A stretch of 64,000 bases of DNA. Source: Oegoconia quadripuncta. Lineage: Eukaryota > Arthropoda > Insecta > Lepidoptera > Autostichidae. The notes under the pieces were generated by a model. The model was given only the letters and a program-made list of their open reading frames with translations, was not told the origin of the DNA and ran no database searches. The DNA is taken from the NCBI GenBank assembly GCA_949316235.1, contig OX438758.1:11503731-11567730 (forward strand), given 5' to 3'. How positions within the stretch are numbered: the stretch's first letter is position 1; every line of letters begins with the position of its first letter. Shown piece by piece: positions 31,876 to 43,300 of the stretch. The position numbers were made by a program, and so were the translations under genes.

Positions 31876-31964
31876 AAAAAAAAATATTTACATGTACTTT
31901 TTTGACTACTAAAAATTTTTTATTTTAATTTTATTTGACCACTTTGTCGGCGTGATTAATATGT

Positions 31965-32120
31965 TATAGATAGATAGATCGTTTATTTGTATCTCCAGTC
32001 ACACACATACCATAAGTATACCTACATGCTAAATTACAGCTCACAGCTAAGCCTTGATTAGACAGACAGACATGGGGAAACATATGGGTTTCTCGTTGAC
32101 TACGGAATCCTCAAAACGGT
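31965..32120. repeat. LINE-tail-like sequence and repeat D tail
   Basis: TAGATAGATAGATCGTTTAT resembles 3605-3630. From 32065, AGACAGACAGACATGGGGAA and ACTACGGAATCCTCAAAA resemble the 3' part of repeat D (see 34265). Confidence 0.4.
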
Positions 32121-32825
32121 CACATAACCCAACAATTAAAGTAGCTCCCAATAAACGGCATTACTTGTTATCTTTATTGCTTATACTCTTCGTGTATTGA
32201 TAGTATTTAATTTGCCTTAACGACCACCATAAATTGAAAACAACCGGGATGATTATTGCACATGCTTTCCGAAGTTTACTCTTGACTTCCAGATGTCTGC
32301 TTATCATCGCGAATGCGCCACCACATTTTTTCTTAAATTTTATATTATTTCTTATGGCCGTAGATACTAAAAGGGAATCTCCAGTATCATTTCCCGTCAT
32401 GGCATCGTAATCGTTGTATTATGAAGAACGCTTCTTGTTCCAAAGAATTCTAACGAAACACAATTTTCTTTTGTGCAACTTCTTTGTTATTATATTGCTT
32501 TTTTTCGTCGTACGATGAAATTGTAATGCCTATTGCTATTTAATAAAAAAATGTGTTATATGTGTGTTATATACAAGGTGTTACGAATTTCCATGTAAAG
32601 TCTTATGTAGTTGAAATTAATTAGCACATTTTAAAGCAAATTTCGAAGCACTCGTGGCGCCGTAAGGTCGCTATTTAGTCCAGTAAGGATACACTTTTAG
32701 CTTCCTAAAATTTTAAAGGCCGTGATTTTTTCCACATGGATAAGTATCAGTAATAGAATTAAAAAAAATTGTAACAATTCGGCAGATTTCTTCAGATATA
32801 ACACAGTTATTTGTTGTTGGTGTAT
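32120..32825. other. No gene accepted; unrecognised ATG frame on minus strand
   Basis: The frame 32161-32400 (minus, true ATG, 79 codons) has a basic middle (IRNNIKFKKKCGGAFAMISR) and a hydrophobic stretch (ACAIIIPVVFNLWW). The pattern vaguely recalls the region after the RT palm in RTE-type LINEs, but I cannot support it. Confidence 0.3.
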
Positions 32826-32828
32826 AGA

Positions 32829-33062
32829 CAACCGGTTGGTGTAGTGGATAGTGAATCTGTCAGCGAAACCAACGGTTGCGGGTTCGAATCCCGCGAGGGG
32901 TAAATGTTTGTGTGATGAATGCGAACATTTATTCCCGAGTCATGGATGTTTATATAAATATTTATGTATGTTTATCAGTTATCTAGTATCCATAGCACAA
33001 ACTTTGGTTAGTTTGGGACTAGATGATTGGTGTAAGTGTCCGAAGTATTTATTTATTTATTT
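32829..33062 (+). mobile_element. SINE-2b, full length
   Basis: GACAACCGGTTGGTGTAGTG, GCGAAACCAACGGTTGCGGG, box B GGTTCGAATCC, AAATGTTTGTGTGATGAATG, GAGTCATGGATGTTTATATA, TTGGTTAGTTTGGGACTAGA and a (TTTA)n tail. Reference copy of the 2b subfamily. Confidence 0.9.
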
Positions 33063-33866
33063 AGTAATAAAACATGGACTTGTATCATTAAAATTACCAC
33101 GGTGAATTTCATTGCGTCGGAGAATATACTTAGAACTCCTGTAACTATTTAAAAAAAAAAATAGATCAATTACTTCTTTACATTTGTGAAAAATTTCACC
33201 AAGTGCAAATATCACGACCCAATAAAATATTTTTAGAAAATATAAAGCAGCCATTGATTAATTTTTTCGAAAATTGTTTTAGTAGATCTTATCATCTTCT
33301 ACAACGCAATGAAGTTGAACACAGGACAGGACAGCTACACATAATAGCAAAAATACTCGTTAAACACCGAACCCTTATATTGAATATACGTATAAATTTT
33401 TCCTGAAAATAATAGAAGCCACGCATTTTCACAGTAACAAAGCGTGTATCAACATTCAACAGACAATTGCATTGTCTGTCTGTTGGTCGTATAATAATCG
33501 AGTTCATCGACATGTCTCCTCTCCTTTATTATCGTAATTACTATATTCGTTCACTCTATTCACTGCGTTGGTTCATTCCGTTCATTCAACGTGATATGAA
33601 GAGCTTTTATTGTCGAGTTAAGTGATATTAATAAAGGGATTTAATTGATAAACGAGCGACTTTCCGATATGGGTTTTGTGTGCTGATGAAATTTTCATTG
33701 CAGTATTAATTTATCGAATTATCTTTTGACTTGACTGCTTCAGGAAGGAGGGTAATGTTGTTTAGGTATATGCATGTATGTGGAATTCTGAACAGCTTCA
33801 CGGATTTTGATGTGCAAATTGTCGTTCCTCTTGATCCCCAGAATGTCACAGGATACATTTTATTGT
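33062..33866. other. No feature recognised
   Basis: Overlapping short frames only; none with a domain. Confidence 0.45.
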
Positions 33867-33867
33867 A

Positions 33868-34350
33868 ATAAACCACACAAGTGCGAGTCTGACTTACGCA
33901 CTGAGGGTCAGTACAAACATATACTTATGTAGCTAGTTCGTCCATAACGGGAATAGTGTTTCGAAATGTAAGTTTTTTGTAGGATGTAACTACAATTTTT
34001 TTCCTTTATTTCAGCTGTGAAACTTTGATTCTTGCAAATTTCATGATTCTGGATCAACGGCATCTATATGTATAGATGCGGCATATTTTAACACGCTTTT
34101 ATTATTAGCTTCACTTGGCTTGACTGACTTTCAAATCTTGGAAGTAATTTTTAACCTACTTCTAATTGTTTGTTTGCATTGACTTGGAAGCTTATTTTTT
34201 TCCAGGGACCACAGTTGTTAGTACCTACTTGATATTTATTTCAACACGATATCTCCACGCGTTACTAATACAAGGAACAGACAGACTGACGAGACGGAGT
34301 GATCCTATAAATGTACTTGTTTTCTTTTGAAGTACGGAACCTTAAAAATC
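33868..34350 (+). repeat. Possible decayed full-length repeat D
   Basis: The start ACACAAGTGCGAGTCTGACT, TACGCACTGAGGGTCAGTAC fits the family start as I know it. The end CAGACAGACTGACGAGACGG, AGTACGGAACCTTAAAAATC fits its usual 3' end. The middle is too diverged to confirm, so these may be two fragments. Confidence 0.4.
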
Positions 34351-35100
34351 CAACATGGCATCGCGCAAAATATAAAATGGCGTCGGCTTCCAAGCTTACA
34401 ACTCTTGGAAATTGTAAAACAACCCATCTGTACCTCCATACAAAGTATATTGTCTAATCGAAGCCCTATAGTATTATTATGTCGTACATTATCTGTAAAA
34501 GTGCTCTGAAACTATTACATTTATAATTTTAATATTCGTTAATGGACCGAGCCGGCGCCGCAAACTAACAACTAGCTCGTTCGGTTAGCGAGCACTACCT
34601 TTTTTTTATTTAGTCTATCGGCTGCGTGCGATCGACAGATATGTTAACTATATTGCCTGTTGTCATCAGTATGAATACGGTAGATATAACTACATAGCTG
34701 GTGTAGCTTGTACTCTTGAAAAATAGTAGATGCCCAAACACGTGTATAGGAAGAGTTTAAAATGTATTAATAAACATGAGAACTTCCCAAGGTCCAGCAA
34801 ATATAAGTGACTTGAGCGGAATACCATTAAATATTTTCACTCCAAATTTCACCGAAGTTCCTGAAAGTACACACACAAAGTGCATGAAACGAACAAACTA
34901 ACCGAAACGCTATAATCATCTCAGTGCTAACTAACCGAGTGAATGATCAAAGCGCCTGATTAATGCCAGCTGGGTAGCTTTCAAAGTCAGCTTTGTGGGT
35001 ACAAAACATTGTCACCTATAAATGCATTGGATACTGACTATACAAATGTGAGATATTGTCAGTAAATTATTGATATTGTCTATCTTCTAAGTACTCACGG
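34350..35100. other. No feature recognised
   Basis: No credible frame or shared repeat. Confidence 0.45.
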
Positions 35101-35452
35101 TCTTTTTTTTGTTTTTAATTATGCACAACAGGTTGGTACTTACACACGTTACCTCAATCACACCTGATGTTAAGTGAAGATGAGGTCGAAGGTGGAAGCG
35201 TACTGACCCGGAAACCCCAACACATTTGGGGGACTGACTATCTTATCTCTGACAAGCGGAACACGACAATGCTATTAACATTGCTGCTTGGCGGCAGATT
35301 TAGATAAGATGGTGGTAGGTAGCCAGGCGGACATTTAAAATGCCCTACCATCAACAAACCGAGTACTTAAACATGTACCCCTGCTGGGGATCGAACCCGC
35401 GACCTCCGAATCGTAAACCCAATGTTGTTTACATTGAGCCACGGAGACGGTT
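35101..35452 (-). mobile_element. SINE-3, full length, reverse, with A-tail
   Basis: It begins with a T-run (the A-tail), then ACCTCAATCACACCTGATGT, AAGGTGGAAGCGTACTGACC, AACACGACAATGCTATTAAC, GATGGTGGTAGGTAGCCAGG and box B reverse GGGGATCGAACC. It ends AACCCAATGTTGTTTACATT, GAGCCACGGAGACGG. Reverse reference copy. Confidence 0.92.
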
Positions 35453-35603
35453 AAAAAGTCTACACACCATTCACAATAATGTATCCAAATAATACGTCAT
35501 AATATTTTTGAAAGCTTTCAGAAAGGTACAATGAAGGATATGCACTGCGGCATCACGTTATACAAAATACAAATGAACTCCTCTGCATAAACCTGCTTTC
35601 TGA

Positions 35604-35838
35604 TGATATGTTTGGTGTAGTGGTTAGAATCCCTGACTGCTATACTAAAAGGTCGCCGATTTGAATCTCGTTAGGATCATATGTCTGAATGATAAATACG
35701 GACACGCGCATCCGATTAATGGATATTTCATATATATATATATATATATATTTACAAAAAAAATGTATTTGTATAGTACATCAACCATTACAACTAGATG
35801 ACGCTGTCTATATGTTTAAGAATATTATAAATAAACTA
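35604..35838 (+). mobile_element. SINE-2a, degenerate, with embedded (TA)n
   Basis: ATATGTTTGGTGTAGTGGTT, CTATACTAAAAGGTCGCCGA, box B lost (TTTGAATCTC), ATATGTCTGAATGATAAATA, a (TA)n block at 35728-35750, an A-run, AGTACATCAACCATTAC and AACTAGATGACGCTGTCTAT. Confidence 0.85.
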
Positions 35839-37330
35839 ACTATAATAAATAGTAACAATAAGTAGGTATATAAAACTGGGATAAACATATGGTTCATTAG
35901 TTATCGCCTACAATTTATTTGCTTTATTGTTAGCAATATAAGTTCAGTGTGAATGTCGCGTGAAAATCTATGCAATCCTCATTATTCCAGCGGTCTTGTT
36001 GCTTGAAATATTGAAATACAAAATGTTTATCGCACCTATTCCACCATCATCAATACAAAAGGATTTAAATTTCACCCGAAATAGCACGTTTAAAAACCTA
36101 TTTTATTGAATGCCATGTTTTTCACGACCTCGTATTTCAGTGGCTGCGTTCCGAAGATATCGCATTGGGTTTTATTCGGAAATTCTGCGTTGGAACGGTA
36201 CGTGCAGAACGCTGAAATGTTTGGGGGCGCTCAATAGAGGTGTTTCGTAGTTTCTGAATGGAAGTCCATTGTTGGGTTCGGAATAAACCAATCTGGATCG
36301 CAATAGGAAGTTGTAAACTACTTTTTCTATTTTAGAAAAGTGCATTGTATAGTACCACTTTTTAAAATACTGCTCAAATAATAAGTGTATATAAGCTAAT
36401 AATGTAAGCTGTTATTTTTCTCTATATAACCTTAGCGAACTAATTCAATAAAATTACTCTAAATTTATTTGAATCAAACCAGCCTTAATAATTATCTCTA
36501 TATAACGATTTGCAATCGAATTCGTTAGTTCCACTACAAAAAAGGCTAAGAATGAGACTATTCTATTTACATGTCTAATATAAGGAGCCTGTTATTAATA
36601 GTATCCTATTCAGGCATTACATCAAAAAAGCTACATTCAATCTGGTAATTCCGAGGGTCAGCCAGGTGGCAGTGTTTCTAGTCTAAATTTTCAAAATTCC
36701 TTACTTTTATTTTTAATTACATTAATGAAAGAAAACGTTTCTTATTTCATTGGATACATATGATCACTCGCAGTTAAAGATTTCTATTTTTTTAATACTA
36801 GACAACGTCTTTCTGATTTCAAAATTTACCCAGTTTAAAAAATTAAAATAATATTTTAGGTGAATCGTCGTATTTGTTATAGTTATTAATACTTTACATT
36901 AAAATTGTTGAATTTAGGTAGCAATGGAAGCTACTGAAGATTTTCAGAAAAAAAATAGAACATTTTCATACTTTCATATGATTACTACTCTACTTCATCA
37001 GTAGGAAAGCAAATATGATTCACTAAGAAGCGCATTACGCCTGATATAGGATAAACTCACAAAACTGGCAACACTGCCAGGTGGCCAACAGAAAGAAATA
37101 ATAAAATTAATCAGTATTCTATATGAGAGTCATACTTCACGTACATATACGATACAGGTCATTCTCCTCGAGATATAAATCGAAGTCACGACACAATTAT
37201 CGCTATTGTTTGAACTGACAGCGCAAGTTCACTCAAGTTCAAGGTCATCGTTCGGGTTCCTTAACACAATAACAGGAACCTTAGAGTATGAAGCATGGCT
37301 ATGCTATATTTTTTTAACCAAATCTCTGCT
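35838..37330. other. No gene recognised over 1.5 kb
   Basis: The less AT-rich patch 36120-36300 has a 43-codon open stretch with no recognised match. GCCAGGTGGCAGTGT (36661) and ACACTGCCAGGTGGCC (37071) could be ends of one decayed element. Confidence 0.4.
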
Positions 37331-37334
37331 AATA

Positions 37335-37450
37335 TTAATATTAATATGTTGCCAGCGACTTCGTTCGCGTGGAACCTTTCATCAAAATCGGTTCAGCAAA
37401 ACAAAATTCAAACACACACACAAACTTTGGCATTTATGATATTAGTTGGA
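37335..37450 (+). repeat. Repeat R, shortened forward copy
   Basis: TTGCCAGCGACTTCGTTCGC, GTGGAACCTTTCATCAAAAT, CGGTTCAGCAAAACAAAATT, a CA-rich stretch and ATGATATTAGTTGGA. The middle of the element is missing. Confidence 0.55.
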
Positions 37451-37720
37451 ATTAATAAAGACTGTTGTTATGGAATTTAAGCGAAATTATTATTATAATA
37501 ATTTAACGTTTTCTTCATAAACAATATATACGTGGTTCCTCGAAACATTTGCGCCCAGTCGCTCGTTGTAGTTTAATTTTTAAGCAATACGACAGTGACT
37601 ACAATGCCCATAAACTAAAAATTGTTTAAGAATAAAGCTCTTCATTTTGAGGTTAAGAAAATAGTAGGAAGACAGGGTTCCAAAATTTGCCCTTAGAGTC
37701 TAATTAAACACTAGTAATGG

Positions 37721-37921
37721 TTATATTTCTAGATAAACAACAACGGTTCTAAGAAAGCCTTTAAATATTGATTGTTGAAATGTAATCATTTTCTTTCCAC
37801 TCTCATCTTCTTCATAGTTTGCTTTCCCCCCAAGAAATACCATGTGGAACGGTCCCATAGTCTCTGCATCCAGTGGCTGGCAGTCATATTCATAAAAGAA
37901 AGTATCTGTATTCGCAGCCAT
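37721..37921 (-). CDS. Unidentified protein N-terminus or exon
   Basis: A 66-codon frame with a genuine ATG (37919-37921) preceded by AAAA and followed by G, a good context. It starts MAANTDTFFYEYDCQPLDAE and continues through a Gly-Pro-Phe-His turn, GGKANYEEDESGKKMITFQQ and SIFKGFLRT before a stop in lower-quality sequence. Composition is balanced and acidic, with no low complexity, unlike the chance frames of this window. The end (VVVYLEI) may be intron read-through, although I see no strong GT donor. I do not recognise the protein. It might be the first exon of a minus-strand gene, or a retrocopy fragment; the downstream 400 bases show no obvious second exon. Confidence 0.35.
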   Translation of the reverse strand: MAANTDTFFYEYDCQPLDAETMGPFHMVFLGGKANYEEDESGKKMITFQQSIFKGFLRTVVVYLEI

Positions 37922-38483
37922 TTTTAAAATATTGATTACGTTACGTGGATTTTTACACTACTCACAATTTGCCATAACTAATCGAAACAAATTCGAGTAA
38001 TCCACGTGAAAATCATTCATTACGGAACCTTAGATTTACTAAGAAGCTTGTAACTTGCCGTCTTCGTTTATAAATTTAAACACGTGTTCGTTTTATAATA
38101 TCATAAACAAAAACATTCGACTGCGACAGTTAAGCGACACTTAAAGTTGACTATCGCTTGAAGAATACGAGTAACTTTTGTGTGGTCCTCACCGTAACGT
38201 TGGCAGGGGAAATCGTTCTAGGAACAGCTCTAAAAATGGCGCGCCTCGGGAGAGTTCTCTGTACAGTGTGTTAGTGTTGCCAGATCCGATTTTCAAAATA
38301 TTGGAACTTAGTTGAAAAATTGTGATTGTGGTCGACAGTTCACCCGTTGTGCAAAGAAAACATCTATCAAAAAACGTGGATCGAATCGAACGATGCTTCA
38401 CTTTTTATACTTAGGCGACTGGTAGTCCTTCTTACTTACATAGATCATGCTTGTATTATGGATGATTAAGATAAGATTTTTTA
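37922..38483. other. No feature recognised
   Basis: If 37721-37921 is a first exon, this would be its promoter side. I see no TATA box in the expected place and no shared repeat. Confidence 0.35.
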
Positions 38484-38484
38484 G

Positions 38485-38788
38485 TACCCGTATGGTATCG
38501 GCACTCAAATAGAATAGAACTAACCAGTCTCTTCCCGCGGGTGTCGTAAAAGGCGACTAAGGGACTTACACCAAAAAATATCTATGGATTTGCACGTTTC
38601 AACGGCGATGGACTCAGCTCCTGTCACGTGTGCATTTCTGTATATTTCATATGGTGAACTGTGGATGTTGTTTCAATCATTAATCTTTTATTGTTTGGAA
38701 CACCAAAACCTTATTTCTTGGGTACATCTGACCACCCTATTTGGGATAAAGGTCGTGACTTTATGAATGTATGTTGTGAACTCCAGTT
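38485..38788 (+). repeat. Repeat E, near full length
   Basis: TACCCGTATGGTATCGGCAC, CTCTTCCCGCGGGTGTCGTA, AAAGGCGACTAAGGGACTTA, TGGATTTGCACGTTTCAACG, TGGATGTTGTTTCAATCATT and ACCACCCTATTTGGGATAAA. 'GTCGTAAAAGGCGACTAAGGG' is a phrase I know from lepidopteran LINE 3' ends. Confidence 0.8.
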
Positions 38789-39240
38789 GCCGAGCGTACT
38801 TAACTCACAAAAAACTATAGGTAGGTAATCTAATTCGTAATATTATAAACGGAAAAGCATTATTACAAACAAGGTTTTTAGATATGGAAAATCAATACGT
38901 AACCGCAGATAACATACCTATTCCATGCTTATCACGCCGATAACAATGCAATATTTACATAAACTTATCCGTAGGTATGTCCCACATATTGGCAATGAAA
39001 GGGTTTTTCATAGAACTGATTTCATAACGTCCAACGTTCTTGTTTTCGATAACAAAGGCCAAAACGAGCCATTTTCAGTACAAAAAGTATTTGATAAGGG
39101 AACTACAAAACTGGGGTCACAGGTTATCAAAGTAGGTACATAAAGAGCGTAGAACAGGAAACTTTGCGTACAGTTAGGTTTTCCGTATAATATTGTTTAC
39201 ATCATGCCCTCGCCCTACTTACAATTGAACTCATGCTGAA
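38788..39240. other. No feature recognised
   Basis: The 72-codon plus frame at 38925-39143 has no domain. Confidence 0.4.
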
Positions 39241-39242
39241 TG

Positions 39243-39300
39243 GGTTAGGTATAGCTTGACCTCTATCACACCTGATGTTAAGTGAAGATGTTGCCAAAGT
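39243..39300 (-). mobile_element. SINE-3 3' tip, reverse
   Basis: TTGACCTCTATCACACCTGA, TGTTAAGTGAAGATG; truncated immediately after. Confidence 0.65.
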
Positions 39301-39354
39301 GACCGAAATCACAAAGATATCGAAGGATCCAGTGGAGTATTATGTACCTTTACA

Positions 39355-39445
39355 GACTTGTGATTGGTTGTGGCTTTTCTCGATCAGTAATTTGATGTTT
39401 TCTCATTAATCAACGTTACAGATGATCGTCATCTGTAGTTGTTAT
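39355..39445 (-). mobile_element. Foldback MITE family M1, copy C (reverse)
   Basis: The reverse complement reads ATGACGATCATCTGTAACGT, TGATTAATGAGAAAACATCA and GCCACAACCAATCACAAG, matching the interior order of copies A and B with more substitutions. It is the oldest-looking of the three. Confidence 0.5.
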
Positions 39446-39446
39446 T

Positions 39447-40001
39447 AGTAGTTGTATCCTAACTGTCTAACTTCAATAGGAATGGACTGTATCGCCAACT
39501 GCCAGTTTCGACCAATAGTAAGGCTTATATTTTCAAGTTCGACCAATGGCAAAGGAGGTAGACAAGGGGACTGATTAGATGAATAAGTTTGGAGATGTAC
39601 ATCATGTTTAACAACTAGAATACAACGATGTTGTTATTGCAGCTTCGTGGCAGACAGCGTGTCAATGGCGATAGCTAACCACGGTATTATTTTAGCCTAT
39701 CTCCTGCATCTGAAAACCGATATCATATATTATTTTTATCTGACCTTGGGGACCGGAGTTGGCGACTCGTCTGGACGTAGGTGATCAGAGGGTTGGCAGG
39801 TACTTGGGCCAGCGTATAAGTCTGGTCATACAATGTGGTAATGCCGGTTGTTTTCTGGGCACCGTGCCTCAGAGCAGTGACCAGCCCCCGCAGTCTCGAC
39901 ATAGATAGCGATCGCTATACTACCGATTTCGGTCGTTAAGTCCTAACAATGTTATTTTAATTGGAGAATTAGAGTCTTTAGTATCAAAACATCGGTTTCC
40001 A
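39447..40001. other. No gene; less AT-rich patch and left arm of an inverted repeat
   Basis: Less AT-rich DNA at 39740-39900 is unassigned but may belong to the LINE whose C-terminus follows. The end (39893-39947) is the left arm of an inverted repeat whose right arm is at 40073-40116. Confidence 0.4.
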
Positions 40002-40370
40002 TTGAAACTACGATTCAGGTTTCCAACAAAAACCGATATGATTATGAACACTATAACATTTAGAATAAGATCGTTAGGAGTTAACGACCGAAATCGGTTG
40101 CTATCTATGTCGAGACAGTGGGCCCTGGAATGTGTTTTCTACCTACGAGTATATCGTACCTGCGTACCGAGGTCGGTAGATGCCGAGGGAATATGTCCAA
40201 GTGGGGCTGGCTACACGGACGACAACCGGTGCTTGTGCGGTGATACACCACAAACAATGGAGTATCTTCTATGCTGCCTTGTATGTCCCGACACTTGTAT
40301 TCTTCTAGACCTCTACGATGCCATAGACAGTGCTGTACGCGTGGCCACATTCTGGTCCTCAAGAATATGA
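40002..40370 (+). pseudogene. LINE C-terminal fragment with Cys-rich knuckle
   Basis: A 122-codon open frame. Near the end it reads DDNRCLCGDTPQTMEYLLCC, then LLDLYDAIDSAVRVATFW and a stop 4 codons on. 'CxCGxxxQTMxHLLxC ... DLxxAxxxAxxVAxxW' is the C-terminal zinc-knuckle region of RTE/jockey-type LINEs in Lepidoptera. Here the His of the knuckle is Tyr and the fourth position is altered. The first half contains the right arm of an inverted repeat (40073-40116). The 3' end continues with CTAAGAAGAAGACC, the usual AGAAGA-type tail. Confidence 0.65.
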
Positions 40371-40782
40371 TGTTTTGCTATCGACTCGCTAAGAAGAAGA
40401 CCTATATCTTGGATGTAAGTTCTAGGGCATTTATGTTTCTTTTTATAGTATATCTTGTATTATGTCTATGTTAGATTAAATGTGCTGTCCATAGAGTGGT
40501 TAATATTTTTTTTTAATTTAATTCTGATTATTCACTCCAGAGATAAACAATGGAACTCTATTGAAGTTGGTTAAATAACTGGCAATATTGGCAATTTTTG
40601 GCTATATTCAAAGGTTTCTATAGAAATTACACTACCTATTTCACTTCATTGGCCACTATTGTAAAGTTAATTGATTTCTACTTTAGTGTCATGTTATCGG
40701 TTTCACCTAAATTAAAAGCTTTCAGTGGCTGATCAGCTTTTCGGCCACCGGTTGCCCTCTCTACAGAAAATCATTAGCTATA

Positions 40783-40978
40783 CGACCTGATGTAGTGGGT
40801 TACCCTGTCGGCGTAACCAACGGTTGCAGTTTCGAACCCCACTAAGAGTAAATGTTTGTATGATGAATACGAATGGATGTTTATATAAATATGTATATAT
40901 GTTTATCCGTTAACTAGTATCCAGTACAAGCTTTGCTTAGTTTGAGACTAGATGTAGTGTCTGAAATATTTATCTAAC
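40783..40978 (+). mobile_element. SINE-2b, near full length
   Basis: GACCTGATGTAGTGGGTTAC, GCGTAACCAACGGTTGCAGT, box B TTTCGAACCCC, AAATGTTTGTATGATGAATA, GAATGGATGTTTATATAAAT, GCTTAGTTTGAGACTAGATG and a TATTTAT end. Confidence 0.85.
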
Positions 40979-40979
40979 T

Positions 40980-42083
40980 GTAATGCCTTTATTTTCTAGA
41001 AACAATCTAAAATCAATTAGAAAGTGAGATAAGGATATGCCTAGTTGAGTTATCGCAATAATAGAGTCGTCATTCAATTGTAATAGTTTCGCAAACCGGG
41101 TGGCGTCTGCGCCGGCGTGGCAGGCGGTTTGCGCAAGCGCGTGGGTGAACAATAACGCTGTGATGTTGCGAACGAGAATATTGGTCATTCGATCGAACGA
41201 TCGAATTGCCTATTGCGTAATTTTTAATGATGAACTGGAGACGCGTATAAAGTATAAAACGTGTTAGGCGTATCCCATCAAACCTTTTCATGTAAAAATG
41301 AAAGCTAAACCTCTTTTCTCTTCACCTATAAAAGCAGGTATCTACTGAGATTTTATTTAGACTAAGGTTAAATCACCCTAACAGCCATTAAATACAGAAT
41401 TTTGTGATTTATAGAATTTTCCAAAATGAATCGTTTCAAAACTATTTAACCGATTTTACAGAAGTAAACCGATAATTGCTTAGTTTTCTATTTTTGCTGG
41501 GATCGGTGCATTTACCTACTTCATCATTCATTAGTATCCTATAATATATCATCTGACAGTTGCATTAATTCACATTCTTACCATTAATTTAATAATAATA
41601 TTCTGTCTTTAGGGTCTGTCAGAACTAGATGAATTGCAGCGGCATTGTAGGTCTTCAGAGATGTAATGATTGTAAGCTGAAAGTGAAAACTGAAACCAAT
41701 GAACGTACTTGTACTTGTATATACCGGATGAGAATTTTTACCGTAAGGAAAAAAATAGGGCATATTACGTAAGTTAAATAGAAGGTATCGGCATACGTAG
41801 TTAATTTATTTTTTTCAAAAACGCCCATTGCGGGCGGAGATTGATATAGCACTGGCGTAATTTGTAGGGTTCCTTTGGAAATTAATTTTGAACTCATATT
41901 TTCCCCAAGTTTTCTTTATTTATTTATTTAATTTAGTAATGTATTTATGTGGAATAGGCTACAAACGCGACCGTTAAATAACAAAATTAAAGTTTTACTC
42001 CATGATGGTTTTGAAAAAAAAAATTAAACTGTCTATGCCAATACCTGCTATTTCACTTACCTAATATGCCCTATTTTTGTCCT
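40980..42083. other. No gene; GC-rich hairpin patch at 41086-41165
   Basis: The patch has GCAAACCG (41091-41098) pairing with CGGTTTGC (41125-41132) and a strongly GC-rich loop. The rest is AT-rich with chance frames. Confidence 0.4.

Positions 42084-42134
<51 letters not shown>
42084..42134. repeat. (TA)n microsatellite
   Basis: About 50 bases of almost pure TA. Confidence 0.95.
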
Positions 42135-42135
<1 letters not shown>

Positions 42136-42414
42136 TCATCTAGTATAACACTTGTAATGAGAATTAATCCCAATTGTATCTACTTTGTCAGTTAAGTTTT
42201 GAACGATGAACCAACTTCTACAGAACTACCGTGGCCCGTGAATGGTGACCATGATACAAGTGATTTTGCCAAATCGAGCCCTAACTGCCGCGCTGACTTA
42301 ATGTGAATTTAGAAGCAAACTTAATATAATTTTACGGATTTGTTGTAATGAAATTTGCTTTAATACTGAAGCTTCGCAATAAATTATAATTTCTGCAGCT
42401 TAACAGCTATATAT

Positions 42415-42582
42415 ATATACTTATTTATTATATAAAACAGCAACCCTACAGTTTCTTGCTCGTTCTTCTCTGGGGAGTCAGCTTGTGAATGAGCAGTAAA
42501 TTTAATAATATTAATAGTGACGTTTTCAAGTGACAATTTTATCCTACGAAATAAAATATTTTGATTTGATTTGATTCAATTA
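42415..42582 (+). mobile_element. CR1-like LINE 3' end
   Basis: CAGTTTCTTGCTCGTTCTTC, TCTGGGGAGTCAGCTTGTGA, then GACGTTTTCAAGTGACAATT and GAAATAAAATATTTTGATTT with a GATTT repeat tail. The same family lies in reverse at 52672-52835. Confidence 0.75.
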
Positions 42583-42584
42583 CT

Positions 42585-43037
42585 TCTTACAATTATCTGT
42601 ACTTCTAGTTGGTAAAGACAACTTATGTTTACAGAAGTTGCAATATCCAAAAATTGTCGCTTACCGATAAGTCGAGGTTACAGCTCGAAATCTGTACAGA
42701 TTCACTGATACAAGAAAACGTATAAGGTTTTTACAAACCGTTCTTATCTCGCCTGTCATAATAAGGCACGAATGATTAATGAAGAAGACGTCGTTCCGGA
42801 GTGAGCCTTTCTAAAATCTATAATATTGACTTAAATGTCAAATCATAACGATAATATATTGGTAAAAAAATTATGTTTTCATGTCATCTCATCGATGATT
42901 TACAGTACTTTTAGATTAGCTAAATTACGTCTGGCGCGCTCTGTCTTAGAATAAGTGACCACTAAGTACTATATTAATTCTGTGCCACCAGTGTAGAACT
43001 TGACGTTGACACGTGCATGTTTATACTTCAGAGGACG
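42585..43037. other. No feature recognised
   Basis: AT-rich; no frame or shared repeat. Confidence 0.45.
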
Positions 43038-43221
43038 GAGTGTAAGTTTTGTTTCGACTTAACTTTACTACCGCGTTCACGTTTACGTGAAGATTTGTAT
43101 GGAGAAATATGCAGCGCCTCTAGCGGATAGTTTGCAAAACGATTTTTTTCATAGGAACTTTCTTCGTAAACGCGAACGCATCGCATAAAGTTAAAAACGA
43201 GACAAAACTTACGCTTCGCTC
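43038..43221. mobile_element. Foldback element H
   Basis: The left arm 43038-43092 (GAGTGTAAGTTTTGTTTCGA, CGCGTTCACGTTTACGTGAA) is mirrored by the right arm 43162-43221 (TTCGTAAACGCGAACGCATC, GACAAAACTTACGCTTCGCT). The 69-base interior has TTTGTATGGAGAAATATGCA and GCGCCTCTAGCGG. No coding capacity. A solo fragment lies at 63741-63790. Confidence 0.75.
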
Positions 43222-43300
43222 ACAGAACTCGTCTACCTCGCCGATATTTATGTATCATATTTTTCTTTTTTGTTTTAAGATCTATACTCTAGTATATATA

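Noticed and set aside
40105..40362. Minus-strand frame opposite the LINE C-terminus
   Set aside because: Shadow of the plus-strand LINE frame, which carries the recognisable motif.
42084..42134. Replication origin or regulatory TA tract
   Set aside because: A plain TA microsatellite explains it.
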